DNA of 64,000 nt from Ideonella aquatica (GCF_018069755.1 NZ_JAGQDE010000018.1:1-64000), one strand, 5' to 3'. Counted from the stretch's first letter, positions 44,600 through 53,564 are shown. Numbers and translations are program-made. The notes: generated by a model from the letters alone, not told the origin.

Positions 44600-47500
44600 T
44601 CAGGTGGCGGCTTGGGGGGGATGGCGGCCTTCGTAGACCGCGAAATAGAGCACCGGGATCACGACCAGCGTCAGCAGCGTCGAGACCAGAATGCCGAAGA
44701 TCAGCGACACGGCCAGACCATTGAAGATCGGGTCGTCGAGGATGAAGAAGGCGCCGATCATCGCGGCCAGCGCGGTCAGCGCGATCGGCTGCGCGCGCAC
44801 CCGGGCCGACTCGGCCACCGCGCGGGCGAAGGGCACGCCTTGCGCCACCTGCAGCTCGATGAAGTCGACCAGCAGGATCGAGTTGCGCACGATGATGCCG
44901 GCCAGCGCGATCATGCCGATCATGCTGGTGGCGGTGAACTGCGCGCCCAGCAGCGCATGGCCGGGCATCACGCCGATGATGGTCAGCGGGATCGGCGCCA
45001 TGATGATCAGCGGCGTCAGGTAGCTGCGGAACTGCGCCACCACCAGCAGGTAGATCAGGATCAGGCCCACGCCATAGGCGGCGCCCATGTCGCGGAAGGT
45101 CTCGTAGGTGACCTGCCACTCGCCGTCCCACTTGATCGCGTAGCCGCGGAAGGGATCGGAGGGCTGGCGGATCCAGTACTCGGCCACGCCGCCGGTGCCC
45201 TCCAGCGCGGCCTGGGCCAGCTGCGGGCGGATGCCGAACAGACCGTACAGCGGCGAGTCGAGCGCGCCGGCCATGTCACCGAAGACATAGCTCACGCCCT
45301 GCAGGTCCTTGGTGAACAGCGGCTTGTCGATCACGCCGCGCTGCACCTGCACCAGTTCTGACAAGGGCACCAGTTGCCCGTTGCCGGCGCGCAGCGGCAG
45401 GGCCAGCAGCGCGTCCAGCCCGACCTGCGCGCTGCGCGGCAGCTGCAGGCGCACCGGCACCGGGTACTTGCTGGCACCGTCCTCGTGCAGCCAGGCGGCG
45501 TCAGCGCCGGACAGCGCGGCCTGCACCGTCTGCGCCACCACGGCCACCGGAATGCCCAGCGCCTCGGCGCGCTGGCGGCGGATGCGCAGGAAGGCACGCG
45601 GCGCGTTCTCTTCCAGCGTGGTCTCGATGCCGACGATATCGGGCGTGGCGCGGAAGGCCTGGGCCACGCGGGCGGCCAGGGCCTGGCGGCCGGCCTCGTC
45701 GGGGCCGTAGACCTCGGCCACCAGCGGGCTCATCACAGGCGGGCCCGGCGGGACCTCGACCACCTGGATGCGCGCGCCGTGCGCGGCGGCGATCTTCTCC
45801 AACTGCGGGCGAAGACGTTGCGCGATGGCATGGCTCTTGTCGCTGCGGTGGTGCTTGTCGACCAGGTTGACCTGCAGGTCGCCCTGCTCGGCATCGGCGC
45901 GCAGGTAGTACTGGCGCACCAGGCCGTTGAAGGTGATCGGGCTGGCAGTGCCGGCGTAGGCCTGCAGGTCGGTGACCTCGGGCTGCGTGGCCAGGAAGGC
46001 GCCCATGTCCTGCAGCGCGGCGGCGGTGGCCTCCAGCGGGGTGCCGGCAGGCATCTCCACCACCACCTGGAACTCCGACTTGTTGTCGAAGGGCAGCATC
46101 TTCAGCACCACCCACTGCACCACCGTCAGGCCGACCGACAGCAGCAGCGCGCCCAGGATGCCGCCCAGCAGCAGCCAGCGCTTGCGGGCACTGGCCAGCA
46201 GCGGCTCGAGCAGCGCGGCGAACAGGCCGCCCAGGCGGGCGCCCACGCCGGCCGGCGCGGTGCCGTGGCCGGCGCCATGCCCGGAGTGCGCCTTCATCAG
46301 CTTCAGCGCCAGCCAGGGCGTGACGGTGAAGGCGATCGCCAGCGACAGCGCCATGCCCATGCTGGCGTTGATGGGGATCGGGCTCATGTACGGCCCCATC
46401 AGGCCGCTGACAAAGGCCATCGGCAGCAGCGCGGCGATCACGGTCAGCGTGGCCAGGATGGTCGGACCGCCGACCTCATCGACCGCGCCGGGAATGATCT
46501 CGCGCAGGCTGCGGCCCGGATAGAGTTGCTGGTGGCGGTGGATGTTTTCCACCACCACGATCGCGTCATCGACCAGGATGCCGATCGAGAAGATCAGCGC
46601 GAACAGCGACACCCGGTTGAGCGTGAAGCCCCAGGCCCAGGAGGCAAACAGCGTGGCGGTGAGCGTGAGGATCACCGCGGCGCCGACGATCACCGCCTCG
46701 CGCCGGCCCAGCGCCACGCCCACCAGCAGGATCACCGACGCCGTGGCAAAGGCCAGCTTCTGGATCAGCTTGTTGGCCTTCTCGGCGGCGGTTTCACCGT
46801 AGTTGCGGGTGATGCTGACCTGGATGCCGTCCGGGATGACGCTGCCCTTGAGCTCCTCGATGCGCGCCAGCGCTGCGGCGGCCACGTCGACGGCGTTCAT
46901 GCCGGGCTTCTTGGTCACGGTCAGTGTGAGGGCCGGCAAGGCCTGGCCGGCGCCCGGCGCCGAGGCGCCCTGGGCCGCGCCCGGCAGGTGCCAGACCAGG
47001 TGGCCGGGCTGGGCCGCGCCGTCGCGGACCGTGGCCACCTCGCGCAGGTAGACCGGTTTGCCGGCGTGGGTGCCGACCACGACATCGGCGACATCGTCGG
47101 CCGAGCGCAGGAATTCGCCGGTCTGCACCGCCAGCAGCCGATCCTCACCCGGCTGAGCGACCTGGCCGGCCGGCATCGACAGGTTGGCAGCGGACAGCGT
47201 GTCACGCAGCCGCGGCAGATCGACACCGCGCTCGCGCAGGCGGGACGGATCGAGCTCGACCACCACCGCGCGGCCAGGGCTGCCGATGGTTTGCACCTCG
47301 CGGCTGCCGGGCACCCGCTTGAGCTCGGCCTCCATCGTGTGGGCCACTCGCTGCAGCTCCAGCGCCGGGCGGGCATCGGCGGCCCACAGCGTGACGGCCA
47401 GCACTGGCACGTCGTCAATGCCCTTGGGCCGCACGATGGGCGTCATCGTGCCCAGACCCGCGGGCAGCCAATCCTGGTTGGCGTTGAGCACGTCGTACAG

Positions 47501-47872
47501 GCGCACCAGCGCCTCGGTGCGCGGCACGCCCACCTTGAACTGCACCGTCAGCACCGCCACGCCGGGGCGGGCGACCGAGTAGGTGTGCTCGATGCCGGCG
47601 ATCTGCGACAGCGCCTGCTCGGCCGGGCGCGCCACCATCGCCTGCACGTCGGCCGCGCTGGCTCCCGGGAAGGGGATCAGCACATTGGCCATCGTGACGT
47701 TGATCTGCGGCTCTTCCTCGCGCGGTGTGACCAGCACGGCGAACAGGCCCAGCAGCAGGGCCACCAGCGCCAGCAGCGGCGTGATGGCGTTGGACTGGAA
47801 GGCGGCGGCCAGGCGGCCGGAGACACCCATCGGGGCGTCGGCCGGGGCCGGGGTATGCACGGGATCGGACAT
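44600..47872 (-). CDS. RND-family efflux pump permease
   Basis: 1090-aa inner-membrane proton antiporter of the HAE/AcrB-like superfamily. Twelve helices and two large periplasmic loops are evident. The proton-relay helix 4 segment FSIGILVDDAIVVVENIHRH lies near residue 425, preceded by the Gly-rich region LFASWAWGFTLNRVSLFALI. It follows its membrane-fusion partner by 11 bp and precedes the SQR-like gene by 34 bp. No outer-membrane factor is encoded here. The substrate is unknown; the sulfide genes in the operon suggest sulfur compounds or a metal-thiol species. Confidence 0.88.
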   Translation of the reverse strand: MSDPVHTPAPADAPMGVSGRLAAAFQSNAITPLLALVALLLGLFAVLVTPREEEPQINVTMANVLIPFPGASAADVQAMVARPAEQALSQIAGIEHTYSVARPGVAVLTVQFKVGVPRTEALVRLYDVLNANQDWLPAGLGTMTPIVRPKGIDDVPVLAVTLWAADARPALELQRVAHTMEAELKRVPGSREVQTIGSPGRAVVVELDPSRLRERGVDLPRLRDTLSAANLSMPAGQVAQPGEDRLLAVQTGEFLRSADDVADVVVGTHAGKPVYLREVATVRDGAAQPGHLVWHLPGAAQGASAPGAGQALPALTLTVTKKPGMNAVDVAAAALARIEELKGSVIPDGIQVSITRNYGETAAEKANKLIQKLAFATASVILLVGVALGRREAVIVGAAVILTLTATLFASWAWGFTLNRVSLFALIFSIGILVDDAIVVVENIHRHQQLYPGRSLREIIPGAVDEVGGPTILATLTVIAALLPMAFVSGLMGPYMSPIPINASMGMALSLAIAFTVTPWLALKLMKAHSGHGAGHGTAPAGVGARLGGLFAALLEPLLASARKRWLLLGGILGALLLSVGLTVVQWVVLKMLPFDNKSEFQVVVEMPAGTPLEATAAALQDMGAFLATQPEVTDLQAYAGTASPITFNGLVRQYYLRADAEQGDLQVNLVDKHHRSDKSHAIAQRLRPQLEKIAAAHGARIQVVEVPPGPPVMSPLVAEVYGPDEAGRQALAARVAQAFRATPDIVGIETTLEENAPRAFLRIRRQRAEALGIPVAVVAQTVQAALSGADAAWLHEDGASKYPVPVRLQLPRSAQVGLDALLALPLRAGNGQLVPLSELVQVQRGVIDKPLFTKDLQGVSYVFGDMAGALDSPLYGLFGIRPQLAQAALEGTGGVAEYWIRQPSDPFRGYAIKWDGEWQVTYETFRDMGAAYGVGLILIYLLVVAQFRSYLTPLIIMAPIPLTIIGVMPGHALLGAQFTATSMIGMIALAGIIVRNSILLVDFIELQVAQGVPFARAVAESARVRAQPIALTALAAMIGAFFILDDPIFNGLAVSLIFGILVSTLLTLVVIPVLYFAVYEGRHPPQAAT

Positions 47873-47883
47873 CGGGGCTGTCC

Positions 47884-48972
47884 TCAGCGGGCCGCAGGCT
47901 GGGCGTCGGCCAGACCGGCGCGCACGGCGTCGGTGGCGATCTGCTCGCCCGGCTTCAGACCGGCCAGCACCTCGACCTGGCTGCCCTGGCGGCTGCCCAG
48001 GCGCACCGCCCGCAGCACGAAGCGCTGCTCGCGCACCACATACACGGCCTCCAGTTCACCCCGCTGCAGCACGGCAGCGGCGGGAACGCTGAGGCTGCGC
48101 GCGGCGTTGTCGGCCGGCGTCCCCTCAAATCGCACCGTGACGCTCTGGCCCGGTGTGGCCTGGGCGGCCGCGGGCAGGTCCAGGCGCCATTCCACGGTTT
48201 GCGCCACCGGGTCGGTGGTGGGCAGCTCGGTGCTGCGCAGCGGCGTGGCCCATTGGCCATCGGGCAGTTGCACCTGGCGGGCACTGGCCTGACGCGCGGC
48301 GGCCGAGCGCGAGGCCGGCACCTGCACCACGGCGCGCAGCGCGCCGGGCGCATAGAGCGTCAGGATCGGCCGGCCGGGCGCCGCCAGGTCACCGGCTTCC
48401 AGGTGGGTGGCCAGCACCACGCCGTCGAACGGGGCGGTGACGGCCGCGAAGTCGCGGGCCAGCGCGGCCTGGCGGCGGCCGCCCTGGGCCGCCTGCAGGC
48501 CGGCCTGAGCCGCCTTGAGCTGGGTCTCGGCCATGTCCAGGGCCGACTGGCTCACGAAGCCCTTGCTGCGCAGGTCGCGGGTGCGCTCGGCGTTCACCTG
48601 GGCGTTGCGCAGCTCGGCCTCGGCCTGCAGCACGCCGCCCTCGCTGCGACTGAGCGCGGCGGCCGGCTCGCGGTCGTCAATCCGGGCCAGCAACTGGCCC
48701 GCCTTGACGCGGTCACCGGCCTTGACGTTCAATGCAAGCACGTTGCCCGAGGCCTGTGCTGCCACGGTGGCCTGGCGCAAGGCCTCGATCGAGGCGGTGA
48801 GTTCAATGCCGCGGCCAGCTGGCGCAGCGCCAACCTGCAGGACCGGCACCGCGGTGGCGGCCGCTGCGGCTGTACCGACGCCAGCCAACACGCAAAGGCC
48901 GACGAAGGCCCAAAGACGCGGCCGCAGCGCGGCGCGCTGCGGGCTCGGGGAGGAGGCTGTTGAGATACCCAT
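47884..48972 (-). CDS. RND efflux periplasmic adaptor (membrane-fusion protein)
   Basis: 362 aa, HlyD/AcrA-like. Signal peptide LWAFVGLCVLAGVGTAAAA near residues 20-40. Lipoyl halves GNVLALNVKAGDRVKAGQLLARID and PFDGVVLATHLEAGDLAAPG flank a coiled-coil hairpin of about 80 residues with LRSKGFVSQSALDMAE. First gene of the six-gene operon. ATG 48972 lies within an operator and about seven bases after a -10 box, so the mRNA may be leaderless. No Shine-Dalgarno is seen. Confidence 0.87.
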   Translation of the reverse strand: MGISTASSPSPQRAALRPRLWAFVGLCVLAGVGTAAAAATAVPVLQVGAAPAGRGIELTASIEALRQATVAAQASGNVLALNVKAGDRVKAGQLLARIDDREPAAALSRSEGGVLQAEAELRNAQVNAERTRDLRSKGFVSQSALDMAETQLKAAQAGLQAAQGGRRQAALARDFAAVTAPFDGVVLATHLEAGDLAAPGRPILTLYAPGALRAVVQVPASRSAAARQASARQVQLPDGQWATPLRSTELPTTDPVAQTVEWRLDLPAAAQATPGQSVTVRFEGTPADNAARSLSVPAAAVLQRGELEAVYVVREQRFVLRAVRLGSRQGSQVEVLAGLKPGEQIATDAVRAGLADAQPAAR

Positions 48973-48981
48973 GCAGGTATC
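48964..48981. promoter_or_regulatory. 18-bp operator 1 of the RND-SQR operon
   Basis: GATACCC-ATGC-AGGTATC on the plus strand, 7-4-7 with one mismatch between the arms. It overlaps the start codon of the adaptor gene and the transcription start predicted from the promoter at 48979-49007. Confidence 0.65.
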
Positions 48982-49007
48982 TTATCAGATACGGGGTGGG
49001 GTATCAA
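48979..49007 (-). promoter_or_regulatory. Promoter of the RND-SQR operon
   Basis: On the minus strand TTGATA (49007-49002) and TAAGAT (48984-48979) with a 17-bp spacer, a good sigma-70 match. The transcription start should be at about 48972, the A of the adaptor ATG. Confidence 0.7.
48988..49005. promoter_or_regulatory. 18-bp operator 2 of the RND-SQR operon
   Basis: GATACGG-GGTG-GGGTATC, 7-4-7 with two mismatches between arms. It covers most of the -35 box and the spacer of the promoter and is centred 24 bp from operator 1. Confidence 0.6.
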
Positions 49008-49037
49008 ACCCGCCCATGAATCAGGGTTTTCCCGGCG

Positions 49038-49664
49038 TCACCACTGGGCCAACACCCGACCCTTGACCACCTTGCTGGCCAGGCGCTTGAGCGGGCTGTT
49101 GCCGGTCTTGATGCACTGACCAGTGTGGGCGTCGAAGGCCCAGTCGTGTTTGGGGCAGGTCAAGGTCTGACCCTTGAGGGCCAGTTCAGGCATGTCGGTG
49201 CCCTGGTGCGGGCAGCGGCTGTCATAGACCGTGACCGTGCGTCCCTGGCGGTACAGGAACAGGCCGCGGCCGTGGGCCTCGGTTCGACGCACCTCGCCGT
49301 CCTTCAGCGACTTGAACTCGCCCACATCGCGCCACTCGGTCTGGCCATGCAGCGCGGCCGGATCGAACTCGGGAATGCCCATCTCCAGGATCTGGTCCAC
49401 GGCCCAGACGATCTTGGCCAGACCCAGCGTGGGAAAGGCCATCAGCAGGGCGTCGAGCACCTCCATCGGCGTGCAGCCCTCGCGCAGCGCGCGGTTCAGG
49501 TACTGGCGAAAGCCGCGCGGGGTCTGCGCATCGACCTTGGTGATCACCGAGATCAGGTTGCGGGTCTTGGGGTCCAGGTGCGTGCCGCACTGCTTGAGAA
49601 AGGCGAAGTAGTGGCTGACGGCGTCGGGGCGGGCCTTGACGAGGTAGGCGAGGGCGTCACTCAT
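49038..49664 (-). CDS. Fusion of carboxymuconolactone-decarboxylase-like and Rieske domains
   Basis: 208 aa. Residues 1-100 look like a CMD/AhpD-type helical domain (HYFAFLKQCGTHLDPKTRNLISVITKV, then GCTPMEVLDALLMAF) with Cys but without the AhpD CxxC pair. Residues 115-200 form a Rieske [2Fe-2S] domain with CPHQGTD and CPKHDWAFD as Cys-His ligand pairs. No signal peptide. ATG overlaps the USP stop (ATGA), so it is co-translated at the end of the soe operon. A redox role in sulfite oxidation is possible, but no function is known to me. Confidence 0.8.
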   Translation of the reverse strand: MSDALAYLVKARPDAVSHYFAFLKQCGTHLDPKTRNLISVITKVDAQTPRGFRQYLNRALREGCTPMEVLDALLMAFPTLGLAKIVWAVDQILEMGIPEFDPAALHGQTEWRDVGEFKSLKDGEVRRTEAHGRGLFLYRQGRTVTVYDSRCPHQGTDMPELALKGQTLTCPKHDWAFDAHTGQCIKTGNSPLKRLASKVVKGRVLAQW

Positions 49665-50485
49665 GGTGTGGTTACGGGGGCGTTGGGAACATGGACGAGG
49701 ACCGGGCACTCGGCCAGGCCAATGATCTTCTGCGTGGTGCCACCGATCCAGACGCGGTGGCTGGGGCCCGGGCCACGTCGCCCGACGACGATCAGGTCGG
49801 CGCCCTGCGCCTGGGCCAGCGCCAGGATGGTCTCGGCCGGCCGGCCGGTGGCCGACTGGGCCTCGGCGGCGACGCCTCGGGCACGGGCCAGGGCCAGCAC
49901 AGCGTCCAGCGCCCCCTGGGGCGCGGCTCCCACGGCCACCGCCAGCAGTGGCAGGCTGCACTCGGCCGCCACGGCCAGGGCGGCCTGGGTCAGACCCGGA
50001 TCCGCGTGCTCGGGGTCCACCGCCAGCAGCACGCGGCGCGACCACAGCCGCGCGTCCCGCGGTGCCACCAGCACGCTGCAGGGCGCGCGGGCCACCACCC
50101 GGCCCACCATTTCACCGAACATCAGCCGTGCCAGCAGGCCACGGCGGCCACGGCGGCGGATGACCAGCAGATCCGACCGGTTCTCGCCCGCCTGGGCGAT
50201 GATCTCCGCATCCAGCTCGCTGCCGTGGCGCACCTGCGGGCGCAGCGTGACGCCTTGCGACTCGGCCAGCGCCCGCAGCTCGTCCAGGTGGGCGCGGGCC
50301 ACGGCCTCGTGGCGCTCGGCCAGCTCGGGCGCCACCGCCTCGTACTCGGCATTGCTGACCAGTGGCAGCACCAGGTCCAGCGGCAGCGCGCAGCGGCGCG
50401 CCATGGCCATCGCCAGGACCTCGGCACCGGCGTCCTGCGGGGTGTGCTCGGTGGCCAGCAGCAGGCGTTCAAAGACATGGCTCAT
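49661..50485 (-). CDS. Tandem universal stress protein (two UspA domains)
   Basis: 274 aa made of two UspA domains, residues 1-140 and 145-274. The second carries the ATP-loop VVGRRGPGPSHRVWIGGTTQKII; in the first the loop is VIRRRGRRGLLARLMFGEMVGRVV. USP proteins bind ATP or AMP and modulate stress survival or transporter activity. It stands in the soe operon between a membrane protein and the CMD-Rieske protein. Confidence 0.85.
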   Translation of the reverse strand: MSHVFERLLLATEHTPQDAGAEVLAMAMARRCALPLDLVLPLVSNAEYEAVAPELAERHEAVARAHLDELRALAESQGVTLRPQVRHGSELDAEIIAQAGENRSDLLVIRRRGRRGLLARLMFGEMVGRVVARAPCSVLVAPRDARLWSRRVLLAVDPEHADPGLTQAALAVAAECSLPLLAVAVGAAPQGALDAVLALARARGVAAEAQSATGRPAETILALAQAQGADLIVVGRRGPGPSHRVWIGGTTQKIIGLAECPVLVHVPNAPVTTP

Positions 50486-50503
50486 CGCGGGGCTCCCGGG
50501 GGG

Positions 50504-50932
50504 TCAGTGGCCAGCGCCGATGATGCCCGACGCGGCCAGCACCAGCACCGCGATCTGCAGCAGCGCCAGAGCGGCGGCCAGACGCTCGCCTCGGCGCCCG
50601 TAGCGCCAGGCCACCGCCACCAGCGCCGGCAGCGAGCAGGCTGCCAGCAACGCAATGCCCAGCAGCGCCGTCATGTCGGAATGGCCCAGCTGCCCGAACC
50701 AGCCCCAGCCGGTGGGCACGCCGGTGCGCTGCAGGTACTCGCGTGCCGACAGATGCCACAGGCTGGCCAGGTCGCGGCGATGCACCAGTGGCGACCACAG
50801 GCCGGCCAGGTAGGCGGCGAAGCCGCCCAGCATCACGGCCAGGGCGATCTGGTTGCCGCGCGCCAGCCAGCGGGCATAGACCGCCTGTTCGGGATCGAGG
50901 GGCGGGGTTGGAGGTGCAGCGGAGGGGGTCAT
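50504..50932 (-). CDS. Small membrane protein in the soe operon
   Basis: 142 aa with three transmembrane helices (IALAVMLGGFAAYLAGLW, LLGIALLAACSLPALVAVAW, LALLQIAVLVLAASGIIG). The segment SAREYLQRTGVPTGWGWF between helices 1 and 2 faces one side of the membrane. I do not recognise the family. It lies 21 bp after the TSUP gene and 18 bp before the USP gene, in a transport or redox context. Confidence 0.65.
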   Translation of the reverse strand: MTPSAAPPTPPLDPEQAVYARWLARGNQIALAVMLGGFAAYLAGLWSPLVHRRDLASLWHLSAREYLQRTGVPTGWGWFGQLGHSDMTALLGIALLAACSLPALVAVAWRYGRRGERLAAALALLQIAVLVLAASGIIGAGH

Positions 50933-50953
50933 GGGCAGGTCTCGGGTTGCGGC

Positions 50954-51925
50954 TCAGGTCCATACGCCCAGGCCCTTGAGCAGCGCCCGCAGACCGGCGA
51001 ACAGCAGCACCGTGATCACCATGCGGCGGATCACCGAGCCCTTGAGCACGTCCAGCAGCCGCGCGCCCATGCGGGCCCCCAGCATCATGCCGGCCACCGA
51101 GGGCACGGCGATCATTGGCAGCACCGCGCCCTTGTTGATGTAGACCCAGGCCGCGGCCGAATCGACCAGCGACAGCACCAGGCCCGAGGTGCCGGCCGCC
51201 ACCTTCAGCGGCGCCCCCATCAGCAGGTTCAGCGCCGGCACATTGGCCCAGCCGGCGCCGATGCCGAACATGCCGGCCATCACGCCAATGACCAGGAACA
51301 GCGCCAGGCCCACTGGCGTGCGATGCACCTGCCAGGCCACCGGCTGGCGCGTGGCGCCGTCGATGAACACGCCATGCAGCGACAGCGCCTGACCCAGCGC
51401 GTCGCTGGCTGGCACCTGGGGCCGCTCTGATTTGCCAGCCACCAGCATCAGCGCCACGATGCCCAGCACGGTGCCGCCCAGCGCCACCTGCACAGCGGCG
51501 GCCGGCAATGCCAGGCCCAGCAGCGCACCGAAGATCGAGCTCAGCGAGGCCAGCAGCGCCAGTGGCATGGCCAGCCGCAGATGACCCAGGCCGCCGCGCA
51601 GCAGCGTGGGCGCGGCCGCCAGCGCGCTGGCCAGCGCCACCAGCAGGCCGGCGCCGCGGACAAAGTCGAGGTGGAATGGAAAGAAGCCGCCGATGATGGG
51701 CACGAACAGTGTGCCGCCCCCGATGCCCGCTGGCACCGCGATCAGCCCCATCAGAAAGCAGGCCAGAAACAGCTCCAGCGGCGTCCACCACCAGGCGGTG
51801 TCAGCGCCGGCAGCGGCTGGCGCGGCCCAGGCCACGCCCGCGCCCAGCAGCACCAGCGCCGCGACCGCCCAGGGCAGCCAGCCCGCCGACAGACCGGCAG
51901 GGCGACGCAGCGGCGCGAGTCTCAC
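50954..51925 (-). CDS. TSUP-family permease linked to soeABC
   Basis: 323 aa with eight to nine helices. First-half motif IAVPAGIGGGTLFVPIIGGFF and second-half motif GMFGIGAGWANVPALNLLMG show the TSUP duplication. TSUP members near sulfite-oxidation genes export or import sulfite, sulfate or thiosulfate (TauE/SafE knowledge). GTG 51925 overlaps the soeC stop (GTGA); there is no nearby ATG. A longer central loop of about 50 residues is unusual against the first TSUP at 2965. Confidence 0.83.
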   Translation of the reverse strand: MRLAPLRRPAGLSAGWLPWAVAALVLLGAGVAWAAPAAAGADTAWWWTPLELFLACFLMGLIAVPAGIGGGTLFVPIIGGFFPFHLDFVRGAGLLVALASALAAAPTLLRGGLGHLRLAMPLALLASLSSIFGALLGLALPAAAVQVALGGTVLGIVALMLVAGKSERPQVPASDALGQALSLHGVFIDGATRQPVAWQVHRTPVGLALFLVIGVMAGMFGIGAGWANVPALNLLMGAPLKVAAGTSGLVLSLVDSAAAWVYINKGAVLPMIAVPSVAGMMLGARMGARLLDVLKGSVIRRMVITVLLFAGLRALLKGLGVWT

Positions 51926-52836
51926 GCCGCCCTCTGGTAGTACAGGTTCTGCGGGTGGCTGGACTGGGCGAAGAAGAACCAGCGCTCCAGCAGCAGACCC
52001 AGGTACTGGACCGTGAAGGCCACGACCAGCAGGCCCGGCAGGATGATCGACAGCACCAGCAGCAGCAGCGGCACGACAAAGGCCAGCACCAGGAAGCCAT
52101 TGCGCACCAGCGTCATCACCGCCTGCGGCTGGCCATGGAAGAACTCGCGGGTGTTGAACGAGCCGCCCAGGAAACCGGTGGCGATCTGCACGATGCGCGG
52201 GTGGCGGATGCCGATCGCGCTGTGCAGCGTGGAGCGTGGCCGCAGCCGGGCATTGCGCCGCAGCGACAGGCTGCGGCTGACCGCGCCCGCCACCGTCAGG
52301 CCGATCGCCAGCAGCGCATAAGGCGGCGCCAGCTGCGGCTGCCCGAAGGTCGCCAATGCCGCGCCCAGCGTGGTGCCCGACGCACAACCCAGCAGCACAT
52401 AGTTGAGCAGCGTGTAGCTGCTGGCCCATTCCTGCAGGAAGCGCAGCGAGGCGTAGATCATCGCGGTGCAGACGAACAGCGCCCCGCAGGCCAGCGAACC
52501 CAGCACGGCCCACACCGCCACGCCCGGCCAGTTCTGCCGCAGCGAGACCGACCACAGAACCACGCAGCCCATGAACACCGGCAGGGCAATGACCTCGCGC
52601 GACAACCAGGAGGTGCGCCACATCGCGGCGGCGCGCCAGGCGCGCTCGGGGTGACCCAGGTGGAAGAACGAGGCGAACAGGCCCAGCGCCGCCAGCGCCA
52701 GGCACACAACGCCGCCGGTGACCAGGAAATCGCCATCGGCCAGGTTCAGGGCCTGGCTGCCCACCAGCAGCAGGAAAAGACCCTGGGCGGCACCGATCAG
52801 CGTGGTCAGGAAGATGACCGAGAAGGCGGGCTTCAT
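51922..52836 (-). CDS. soeC: SoeC-like membrane anchor (DmsC/NrfD type)
   Basis: 304 aa with eight transmembrane helices, DmsC-like. It anchors the cytoplasmic SoeAB unit and passes electrons to quinone. Segments FFHLGHPERAWRAAAMWRTSWLSREV near residue 60 and FNTREFFHG near 230 are typical of DmsC/SoeC. ATG overlaps the soeB stop; its own stop overlaps the TSUP start. Confidence 0.8.
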   Translation of the reverse strand: MKPAFSVIFLTTLIGAAQGLFLLLVGSQALNLADGDFLVTGGVVCLALAALGLFASFFHLGHPERAWRAAAMWRTSWLSREVIALPVFMGCVVLWSVSLRQNWPGVAVWAVLGSLACGALFVCTAMIYASLRFLQEWASSYTLLNYVLLGCASGTTLGAALATFGQPQLAPPYALLAIGLTVAGAVSRSLSLRRNARLRPRSTLHSAIGIRHPRIVQIATGFLGGSFNTREFFHGQPQAVMTLVRNGFLVLAFVVPLLLLVLSIILPGLLVVAFTVQYLGLLLERWFFFAQSSHPQNLYYQRAA

Positions 52837-53564
52837 GTCGCGTAGTCCTCAGACCCCGGAGCGCCGAGTTGCGGGTGTTCGGGCTGCTGCCCGTCGATCT
52901 TGAGCGGGTTGTCTACACGCACCAGGTCGTCCGGGCGGATCGTCATGCCGGTGCGCTGGCGCGGCAGGTAGTGGTTGGACGGCTGGGTGTTCCACTCGGG
53001 CATCAGCGCGTAGCCGCCGCGCTCACGGATGGCCACCGATACCACCGATTCGGGATCATGCACGTCGCCGAAGAGGCGGGCGTTGGCCGGGCAGGCCAGC
53101 ACGCAGGCCGGCTTGCGACGGTCTTCGGGCAGGCTCTGGTCGGTGACGCGGTCCACGCACAGCGTGCACTTGGTCATGACCTTGCGGTCCTCATCGAACT
53201 CGCGGGCACCGTAGGGGCAGGCCCAGGAGCAGTATTTGCAGCCGATGCACTTGTCGTAGTCGACCAGCACGATGCCGTCCTCGGCCCGCTTGTAGCTGGC
53301 GCCAGTGGGGCACACCGGCACGCAGGGCGGTTCCTCGCAGTGCAGGCAGCTCTTCGGGAAGTGGACGGTCTGGGTGTTGGGGAACTCACCCACCTCGAAG
53401 GTCTGCACCCGGTTGAAGAACGTGCCGCTGGGGTCGGCGCCATAGGGTTTGTCGTCGGTCAGCGGGCCGGCGCTGCCGGAGGTGTTCCACTGCTTGCAGC
53501 TGGTGACGCAGGCATGGCAGCCCACGCACACATTCAGGTCGATGACCAGGGCGAGCTGGGTCAT
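52833..53564 (-). CDS. soeB: SoeB-like ferredoxin subunit (4 x [4Fe-4S])
   Basis: 243 aa without signal peptide. Four Cys clusters: CVGCHACVTSCKQW near residue 12, CLHCEEPPCVPVCP near 75, CIGCKYCSWACP near 105, and CTLCVDRV with CVLACP near 130-155. It transfers electrons between SoeA and SoeC. The absence of a Tat signal supports a cytoplasmic location. Start overlaps the soeA stop (ATGA). Confidence 0.83.
   Translation of the reverse strand: MTQLALVIDLNVCVGCHACVTSCKQWNTSGSAGPLTDDKPYGADPSGTFFNRVQTFEVGEFPNTQTVHFPKSCLHCEEPPCVPVCPTGASYKRAEDGIVLVDYDKCIGCKYCSWACPYGAREFDEDRKVMTKCTLCVDRVTDQSLPEDRRKPACVLACPANARLFGDVHDPESVVSVAIRERGGYALMPEWNTQPSNHYLPRQRTGMTIRPDDLVRVDNPLKIDGQQPEHPQLGAPGSEDYAT

Noticed and set aside
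45374-48292. 972-codon plus-strand open frame over the RND genes
   Set aside because: Composition is dominated by His, Arg and Gln, typical of antisense frames in GC-rich DNA; the RND reading is complete.
49691-51430. 579-codon plus-strand open frame over the USP and TSUP genes
   Set aside because: Antisense shadow with Gln/His-rich low-complexity sequence.
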